Assembly: GCA_003154055.1 (NCBI GenBank) | Contig: PMCH01000369.1 | Coordinates: 1,987 to 12,998, forward strand | Reading direction: 5' to 3' | DNA from: Acidobacteriaceae bacterium | GTDB lineage: Bacteria; Acidobacteriota; Terriglobia; Terriglobales; Acidobacteriaceae | Length of the DNA: 11,012 nt | Part shown: positions 6,136-11,012 of the stretch, one piece after another | How positions within the stretch are numbered: the stretch's first letter is position 1 | Layout of the letters: each line of letters starts with the position of its first letter | The notes under the pieces: model-generated | Databases searched by the model: none | What the model saw: only the letters and a program-made list of their open reading frames with translations | What the model was told of the DNA's origin: nothing | Position numbers and translations under genes: made by a program

Positions 6136-6336
6136 TTACAGGAGTTGCACGTTGTCGGCCTGCAGGCCTTTCGGGCCTTTTACGACCTCGAACTGCACTG
6201 CCTGGCCTTCCTGAAGACTCTTAAAGCCGCTCGACTGAATCGCGGAGAAGTGGACGAATACGTCCTCTCCACTGGTCCGGCTGACAAAGCCGTAACCCTT
6301 CGCGTCGTTAAACCACTTCACTGTTCCTTGTTCCAT
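6136..6336 (-). CDS. csp: Cold-shock domain protein (CspA family)
   Basis: The 66-aa protein is the usual length for the family and consists of one five-stranded OB-fold domain. GTVKWFNDAKGYGFV contains RNP1 (KGYGFV) and VFVHF is RNP2; these aromatic patches bind single-stranded RNA and DNA. Members melt RNA secondary structure and act as RNA chaperones or antiterminators in the cytoplasm, under cold stress or constitutively. The start is the ATG at 6336, with AAGG about 11 nt upstream. It has its own downstream hairpin. Upstream lie roughly 440 bp without a confident gene, leaving room for the long structured 5' leader common to cold-shock mRNAs, but I could not place a promoter there. Confidence 0.95.
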   Translation of the reverse strand: MEQGTVKWFNDAKGYGFVSRTSGEDVFVHFSAIQSSGFKSLQEGQAVQFEVVKGPKGLQADNVQLL

Positions 6337-6460
6337 ATTGGATAGTACCTTGTTTCTTGTGAATTTCCTGCTGAGAAGATTGGCTGCTACTGTGAGGTGG
6401 CGACGCAGAGACTATCGGCGGGTCCAGCCCAAAATGGGGCAAATCAAACTAAGCCTGATA

Positions 6461-6670
6461 TCAATGAGATGCGGGTGGGTCGGGAAAGGGTTCACTTACT
6501 TTCAGGGCATTAGGATGGCCGGGCTGGCCGCGGCCTACGGGGCTGAAAACCCAGGCGGCCTCGCCTATTTCCAGGTTGCCCCCGGGGCACACGGGAAAGC
6601 TCAAGATCAGCGCTTCGACTAGCGGAGTACCGGTGAAGAACCTCGCCGTGACGGTGCAATAGGCGATCAT
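6461..6670 (-). CDS. Doubtful small ORF, 69 aa
   Basis: ATG at 6670, no ribosome binding site, no domain I recognise. Third codon positions are GC-rich like the real genes nearby, and there is one mildly hydrophobic stretch (LVEALILSFPVCPGG), but the C-terminus is Pro/Gly-rich and unstructured. It could be a small protein, part of the cold-shock leader or a chance frame; I lean to the last. Confidence 0.25.
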   Translation of the reverse strand: MIAYCTVTARFFTGTPLVEALILSFPVCPGGNLEIGEAAWVFSPVGRGQPGHPNALKVSEPFPDPPASH

Positions 6671-6679
6671 TCAAGGGAA

Positions 6680-6704
6680 GCCCCGCTCGATGGACGAACG
6701 GGGC
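6680..6704 (-). terminator. Second stem-loop downstream of the M16 peptidase
   Basis: GCCCCG (6680-6685) pairs with CGGGGC (6699-6704), continued after one mismatch by TCG/CGA. On the minus strand it is followed by TTCCCTT, a broken T-tract. It may be a backup terminator. Confidence 0.3.
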
Positions 6705-6751
6705 GCACCCATCTGGGCAGGATTCAGAGCTTCCACAATCTGAGGAAAGGC

Positions 6752-6771
6752 GGCGGACAAGAGTGTCCGCC
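6752..6771 (-). terminator. Probable terminator after the M16 peptidase
   Basis: An 8-bp perfect stem (6752-6759 with 6764-6771) with a 4-nt loop lies 10 bp beyond the stop codon. On the minus strand it is followed by GCCTTTCC, a weak T-tract. Confidence 0.5.
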
Positions 6772-6781
6772 CCACACCGGA

Positions 6782-8059
6782 TCAGCAGGCCAACTGATCG
6801 CGGGTAAGCTTCAGGCCGCTGAGATTGCCCAGGATGGTGACGGCGATCTGCTCGGTGCGGAAGAACTGGTCGGCGGTCTCCTGCAAGTCCTGGGCGGTGA
6901 CCGCTTCGATGCGCTCGATCAGTTCGTCCAGGCCGTAGAAGCGGTCGAAGTACATCTCCTGCCGCGCCAGGTTCGACATGCGCGCGGTGGAAGACTCAAG
7001 CGAGAGCATCAGGCTTCCTTTGAGCTGGTCCTTGGCGCGACGCAATTCTTCGTCGGGCACCGGCCCCGACTTCAGGTCGCGAAACTCCTTCATCACGCAC
7101 TCCACCACTTTCACCGCCGATTCCCGGGAAGTCCCGGCGTACACGCACATGCATCCCGTGTCGCGGTAGGGATTCAGGTCGCTATAAATGGAGTAAGCCA
7201 GGCCCTGGCGCTCGCGAATATTCTGAAACAGGCGCGAACTCATGCCCCCGCCCAGCAGTGTGTTCAGGACGTAGGACGCGTAACGCTTCTCGTGCGCGAT
7301 GGGATGCGATGGCACGCCCAGACAGATCTGCACCTGCTCGAGTGACTTCTTGTTGCGCAGGTTGATGCGCGAAAATACCTCGGGCGGTTGCGAGTGATAG
7401 CCGTTCTTCACCGGCTTCATGTGCTGGAAGTGTTTCGCCACCAGATCCACAAATTCCTGGTGATTGAGATTGCCGGCAGCGCTGACCACGACGTTTTCCG
7501 GGGCGAAGCGGTGGCGGTAGAAATCGGCGACCACGGGCCGTTCGAATTTCTTCACCGTCTCGCGCGTGCCCAGAATCGGCTTGCCCAGCGGATGGTCCTT
7601 CCAGAAGCTCTGGGTGAAAATTTCGTGGACCAGGTAATCCGGATTGTCCTGGTCCATCTTGATTTCTTCGAGAATGACGCCGCGCTCGCGGGCAATGTCG
7701 TTGGCGGCGAACACGGGATGGAGGACCAGGTCGCTCAACACGTCCATGGCAACGGGCAGGTGCTCATCCAGAACCTTGATGTTGAAGCAGACGCATTCCT
7801 TGGCGGTGAAGGCGTCCATGTTGCCACCGATGGAATCCACCTGGCGCGCGATCTCTTCGGCCGAGCGGTTCTCGCTGCCTTTGAACACCATGTGCTCGAC
7901 AAAATGCGAGATGCCGTTCCATTCGGTGTCCTCGTCGCGCGAGCCGGCCTTGATCCAGATGCCGATGGCGACGGAGCGGAGGTGCGACATCTGCTCGGTG
8001 ATGACCGTCAGTCCATTGGTCAACACGCGACGATGAATGTTGCGGGTCTCTTTCACCAT
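6782..8059 (-). CDS. M16-family zinc metallopeptidase (processing-peptidase-like)
   Basis: The 425-aa protein has the single-unit length of bacterial M16B peptidases related to Bacillus YmxG and mitochondrial processing peptidase beta. The inverted zinc motif is H52-F-V-E55-H56 with the third ligand at E132 (in EEIKMDQDNP), 76 residues on, as expected. The conserved C-terminal half motif GGGMSSRLFQNIRERQGLAYSIYS, which helps bind substrate, is present, so both halves are there and the enzyme looks active. There is no signal peptide, suggesting cytoplasmic action on short peptides. The start is the ATG at 8059, with AAGGA 11 nt upstream. It is divergent from rlmN across 177 bp and ends before a hairpin. 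Its exact substrate is unknown. Confidence 0.92.
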   Translation of the reverse strand: MVKETRNIHRRVLTNGLTVITEQMSHLRSVAIGIWIKAGSRDEDTEWNGISHFVEHMVFKGSENRSAEEIARQVDSIGGNMDAFTAKECVCFNIKVLDEHLPVAMDVLSDLVLHPVFAANDIARERGVILEEIKMDQDNPDYLVHEIFTQSFWKDHPLGKPILGTRETVKKFERPVVADFYRHRFAPENVVVSAAGNLNHQEFVDLVAKHFQHMKPVKNGYHSQPPEVFSRINLRNKKSLEQVQICLGVPSHPIAHEKRYASYVLNTLLGGGMSSRLFQNIRERQGLAYSIYSDLNPYRDTGCMCVYAGTSRESAVKVVECVMKEFRDLKSGPVPDEELRRAKDQLKGSLMLSLESSTARMSNLARQEMYFDRFYGLDELIERIEAVTAQDLQETADQFFRTEQIAVTILGNLSGLKLTRDQLAC

Positions 8060-8190
8060 TTTGCAGCGATTCCTTGATCAGTTGTGGCGGGTGCTACCGC
8101 TATTTTCCCACACCGGCGGTCTTCGCAACGAGCGAACTTAAACCACACTATTTTCTGAGAGTTACGGCTGCGGTATCGGGCAGCGTACGA

Positions 8191-8217
8191 TTGACAACCC
8201 TGCGCCTGCGTTACACT
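8191..8217 (+). promoter_or_regulatory. Probable rlmN promoter
   Basis: TTGACA at 8191-8196 is a perfect -35 match and TACACT at 8212-8217 a 4/6 match to -10, with a short 15-bp spacer. Transcription would begin near 8224, only about 13 nt before the ATG at 8237, leaving almost no leader. This fits the absence of a Shine-Dalgarno sequence there. Confidence 0.45.
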
Positions 8218-8236
8218 CGATGCGCGACGTTCCGCA

Positions 8237-9370
8237 ATGCAGCCTGCCCCGCCCAACTCGCTTCTCGGCCTTACGTCTCAGGAACTTACGAATCTGGTCC
8301 TGGAATCCGGGCAGCCCGCCTATCGCGCTCAGCAACTATTTGATGCTCTCTACCGGCAGAGGATCGATGCGATCGATCAGATTTCCACTCTCCCCACCGA
8401 TTACCGGCTGCGGCTGGGCGAAATGGGATGGCAGGTGGGCCTGCCTAAGATTGCGGGCAAGTTCGTATCCAGCGATGGCACGGCGCGGTATTTGATCGAG
8501 ATGGCGGACGGGGAAACCGTGGAGACCGTCTGGATGCCCGAAGGCGACGGCGGCGAGAGTGGAGACGGCAGCGAGGCTGGGGACGAAATCGAAACCAGTA
8601 GCGCGGGGACCGCCTCATGGCGGCGGGCAACGATCTGTGTTTCCAGCCAGGTGGGATGCGCCGTGAACTGCCGCTTCTGCTTTACCGCGCTGCTGGGAGT
8701 CAAGCGCAACTTGACGGCGGGAGAAATCATCGGGCAGATCGCGGCCATACTTCGCGACCAGCGGGTGCAGCCGCCGCTGCAGCGCGTCAACCTGGTGTTC
8801 ATGGGAATGGGAGAGCCATTTCTGAACTACGAAAACTTCATGAAATCGGTCGGCTTGCTGGTCGAAGGCATCGGCATTCCGGAAGCGCGGATGACAGTTT
8901 CCACGGCGGGCATTGTGCCCAGGATTCGCGATTTTGGACGGGAGGCGGTGCGGCCAAAGCTCGCCATCTCCCTGAATGCATCGAACGATTCCCTGCGCAC
9001 CGAAGTGATGCCGCTCAACCGCAAGTGGAACCTGGGTGAATTGATGACCGCGGCGCGCGAGTTCCCGCTGCGGACCCGGGAGCGCCTGACCTTTGAATAC
9101 GTGCTGCTGGAGGGAGTGAACGACGCGGCGGAACATGCCCGCGAACTGGCGGACCTAGTGCGTGGGATCCGCGCCAAGGTCAACTTGATCGCGCTCAATC
9201 CGGGCGCCGAACTTCCCTACTGCACGCCGGCCCAGGAACGCGTGCTGGAGTTCCAGCGCATCCTGGTGGGAGCGGGGATTGCGACTTTCATCCGCCGGCC
9301 CCGCGGGCGCGACATCTTCGCCGCCTGCGGACAACTGAAGAGAACAATCGAACTGCCGTCAGCAACGTGA
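8237..9370 (+). CDS. rlmN: Dual-specificity RNA methyltransferase RlmN
   Basis: A 377-aa radical-SAM enzyme that adds a methyl group to C2 of A2503 in 23S rRNA, and of A37 in some tRNAs, tuning peptidyl-transfer fidelity. The N-terminal RlmN domain (about 10-75, with YRAQQLFDALYRQRIDAI) is followed by the radical-SAM motif C141-x3-C145-x2-C148. The two catalytic cysteines are C134 (in ICVSSQVGC) and C364 (in FAACGQLK); the 7-residue spacing from C134 to the cluster matches E. coli C118/C125. The MGMGEP and LNASND segments are conserved. Unusual is an acidic Gly/Ser/Glu-rich insert of roughly 24 residues (about 104-127) just before C134. It has no Shine-Dalgarno and a promoter close to the start. 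It converges on the histidine kinase across a 44-bp gap. Confidence 0.96.
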   Translation: MQPAPPNSLLGLTSQELTNLVLESGQPAYRAQQLFDALYRQRIDAIDQISTLPTDYRLRLGEMGWQVGLPKIAGKFVSSDGTARYLIEMADGETVETVWMPEGDGGESGDGSEAGDEIETSSAGTASWRRATICVSSQVGCAVNCRFCFTALLGVKRNLTAGEIIGQIAAILRDQRVQPPLQRVNLVFMGMGEPFLNYENFMKSVGLLVEGIGIPEARMTVSTAGIVPRIRDFGREAVRPKLAISLNASNDSLRTEVMPLNRKWNLGELMTAAREFPLRTRERLTFEYVLLEGVNDAAEHARELADLVRGIRAKVNLIALNPGAELPYCTPAQERVLEFQRILVGAGIATFIRRPRGRDIFAACGQLKRTIELPSAT

Positions 9371-9414
9371 GGGGAACGGATCCACTGATTCCAAGCGTAG
9401 GACTGGTGGGGCAG

Positions 9415-11012
9415 TCAGGAAGTTGTGCTTGCCGCGGCGGTGATTCCGGCGGCATTCCCCGAGCGTTCCCCCTTCACTGCCGCGGGCAGTTCCAGGCGGA
9501 AATCCAAGTGCCCATCGGGCGAGCGGCGCGAAAGGATGCGTCCGCCATGCTCCTCGACAATCCGGCGGCATGCACTCAGGGAGAGCGTCTTGGGATCAGC
9601 TTCCTCGGAGGTGCGACTAGCCCAATCCGGCGGAGGAGAAGAAAAAGCGCCGCCCGTGAACTCCAGGACGACGGAACTGGCCTCCTGCCGCGTTTGAACG
9701 TGGAGCACGGAGCTTCCTTGCGCATGGAGCCGGCTGCTGGTCTGTCCGGCAAGATGCATGCAAACCTGCAGGAGCTGGTTTGAGTCGGCGAGAATCGGAG
9801 GAAGGGAAACACCGAGTTCCATGCGGGTGGTGACGCCCTGAGTCTCGAGTTGCGGTTGCAGAAGCCGAAGCGCCGTCTGCAAGACGGAGTTCAAGTCGAT
9901 GGGCGCAAGGTTGGCGGGCGCCTGCCGCGCGAAGGTCAGCAGACTCGCCACCAGCGTCTTGGTGCGGCGGACTTGTTCGCTGATCCGGGTTGCCTGGCGC
10001 TCTTCCGCAGGCTGCATGGGAGATGCACTCAGGAGATCCGAATATCCCAGCATGGCGGTCAGGGGGTTGTTGATCTCATGGGCAGCACCACCGACCAGGC
10101 GGCCGAGAGAGGCGAGTTTCTCGGACTGAAGCAACTGCCCCTGCAGGGTTTTCAGATCCTCATACGAGCGCCGGGAGCTTTCGAGCAAGTGGGAAAGTTC
10201 GCCTGCCAGCAGGTTCTGACGCCAGAACACCATGATCCCCATGACGATCATGGTGAAAAGGCTCAGCGCGATGCGAAATTTCTTGATCGACAAGGGAGAC
10301 GCCGCATCCAGTTGAGAGTGCAGCGCAAACCAGGGGAGGCTGAAGACGGCCACCATGCCGAAGCGAGTCACCCAGACACCAAGTGGGGACTGCGAGCGAT
10401 ACGTGGTTTCGTTCAGCGAATATCGCGGGGCGAACTTTCCCAGCACCGCGATCCAGGCGATGGAAACAGTCAACGGGATGTCATAGATGCTTCCGCTGTA
10501 GTAAATCTGATGACCAATGGCCCAATTGGCAACGTACGAACTGGAAGCGTAAAGGGCGCTCGCTCCGAGCAGTTGCGCGTAAAGATGGCGCCAACCTCCC
10601 TCCGCCCCCTGCACGAGAAGGGTCAGAGCGACCAGGAGAACAAGTTTTTCCGTCAGATACACCTGATTGAAGTTGTTGCTGTAAATCGCCTCATTCACGT
10701 GCACGTATTGCCAGGGGATCACGGCGTACACGTAAAGAAACAGCCACCAGGTGAGCAGTAAAGCAAAATCGAGCATGCTGATTCGGGCATCCCGCTCGTC
10801 CTGCTGCTGATGAGGGGCCAGGGCCAGCGCGGCCATCATCGGCACCAGGTGCAGGAAAAGCACGACATCTCCAGCGAAGGGATCCGGAACATCCCGCCGG
10901 CGCACCACCTCGAAGTAGTTCCACATTCCCTGATAGGTGAGCCAGAACAGGATCCCGGCGGTCATCAGCATCCAGAACAGCCGGATGCGGCGACTGGGGT
11001 AGCGGGAGCGGA
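9415..11012 (-). CDS. Polytopic membrane histidine kinase with degenerate ATPase domain, 5' partial
   Basis: The frame is open to the window edge; the ATG at 10971 is probably internal, because the codons before it continue a basic/aromatic stretch into the first helix. Residue numbers here count from that ATG. About eight hydrophobic helices occupy residues 1-255 and form a sensor domain of unknown ligand. A short coiled linker follows (SRRSYEDLKTLQGQLLQSEKLASLG). The HisKA dimerisation domain has the phospho-acceptor H298 in HEINNPL. The C-terminal ATPase domain is abnormal: the N-box asparagines are H406 and Q410, no D-x-G-x-G box is found, and the G2 region reads KTLSLS where GxGLGLS is normal. 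It therefore probably cannot bind ATP normally and may be a pseudokinase, a phosphatase, or a partner phosphorylated by another kinase. No response regulator is in the window. Confidence 0.88.
   Translation of the reverse strand, partial: RSRYPSRRIRLFWMLMTAGILFWLTYQGMWNYFEVVRRRDVPDPFAGDVVLFLHLVPMMAALALAPHQQQDERDARISMLDFALLLTWWLFLYVYAVIPWQYVHVNEAIYSNNFNQVYLTEKLVLLVALTLLVQGAEGGWRHLYAQLLGASALYASSSYVANWAIGHQIYYSGSIYDIPLTVSIAWIAVLGKFAPRYSLNETTYRSQSPLGVWVTRFGMVAVFSLPWFALHSQLDAASPLSIKKFRIALSLFTMIVMGIMVFWRQNLLAGELSHLLESSRRSYEDLKTLQGQLLQSEKLASLGRLVGGAAHEINNPLTAMLGYSDLLSASPMQPAEERQATRISEQVRRTKTLVASLLTFARQAPANLAPIDLNSVLQTALRLLQPQLETQGVTTRMELGVSLPPILADSNQLLQVCMHLAGQTSSRLHAQGSSVLHVQTRQEASSVVLEFTGGAFSSPPPDWASRTSEEADPKTLSLSACRRIVEEHGGRILSRRSPDGHLDFRLELPAAVKGERSGNAAGITAAASTTS

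Larger units (their letters stand above)
6337..6781. other. 445-bp stretch without a confident gene
   Basis: Holds the upstream region of the cold-shock gene, two hairpins near the M16 peptidase end (6680-6704 and 6752-6771) and one possible short minus-strand ORF (6461-6670). A perfect 10-bp GC palindrome sits at 6526-6535. I saw no tRNA, repeat array or insertion sequence ends. Confidence 0.6.

Noticed and set aside
7388..8077. Plus-strand ORF (229 aa) opposite the M16 peptidase
   Set aside because: Antisense frame in register with the peptidase codons; composition of a shadow ORF.
9850..10761. Plus-strand ORF (303 aa) opposite the histidine kinase
   Set aside because: Gln/Arg/Gly-rich antisense frame; the minus strand carries HisKA and membrane helices.
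1..11012. CRISPR array, tRNA or rRNA genes, phage genes
   Set aside because: No regularly spaced direct repeats, no tRNA-like cloverleaf or rRNA sequence noticed, and no phage structural or integrase proteins.

Overview
The window looks like a chromosomal piece of a GC-rich soil or subsurface bacterium, most likely an Acidobacteriota member. This rests on the mix of multiheme inner-membrane cytochromes, small acidobacterial-type hypothetical proteins and the style of the membrane histidine kinase. It is an inference from protein resemblance alone; there is no rRNA marker.

Left third (1-4703): a plus-strand electron-transfer and heme block. The first gene, cut by the window start, encodes a multiheme c-type cytochrome fused to a five-helix diheme b-type quinol module, the architecture of Geobacter CbcL. 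After 88 bp comes a seven-heme, three-helix NapC/NirT-family cytochrome with the architecture of Geobacter ImcH. Both are quinol:cytochrome-type membrane proteins expected to pass electrons from the quinone pool into the periplasm. After a 51-nt nested stem-loop and a promoter region with two tandem CRP/FNR-type half-site pairs comes a radical-SAM/SPASM protein of the AhbD type (heme b synthesis from iron-coproporphyrin). It is closed by a textbook rho-independent terminator. Together this reads as a respiration module with a linked, probably anaerobically or redox regulated heme-making step.

Middle (4704-6781): small genes and debris. Two halves of what looks like one acidobacterial membrane-anchored hypothetical protein lie on opposite strands. 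Joining them at a shared CGGGG restores one in-frame 181-codon ORF, so a segment of about 0.4 kb appears to have been inverted. Then, all on the minus strand, come a cold-shock protein with its own terminator, a 64-aa zinc-ribbon-like protein and an 89-aa coiled-coil protein. About 445 bp upstream of the cold-shock gene holds no confident gene.

Right third (6782-11012): housekeeping and signalling. A complete M16 metallopeptidase (minus) is divergent from rlmN (plus), the 23S rRNA/tRNA adenine-C2 methyltransferase. rlmN converges on a large polytopic histidine kinase (minus, cut by the window end) whose phospho-acceptor histidine is intact but whose ATP-binding domain has lost the N-box asparagines and the glycine boxes, so it looks like a pseudokinase.

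The points most worth following up are the tandem regulator sites in front of ahbD, the adjacent CbcL-like/ImcH-like pair, the degenerate histidine kinase and the inverted split gene.
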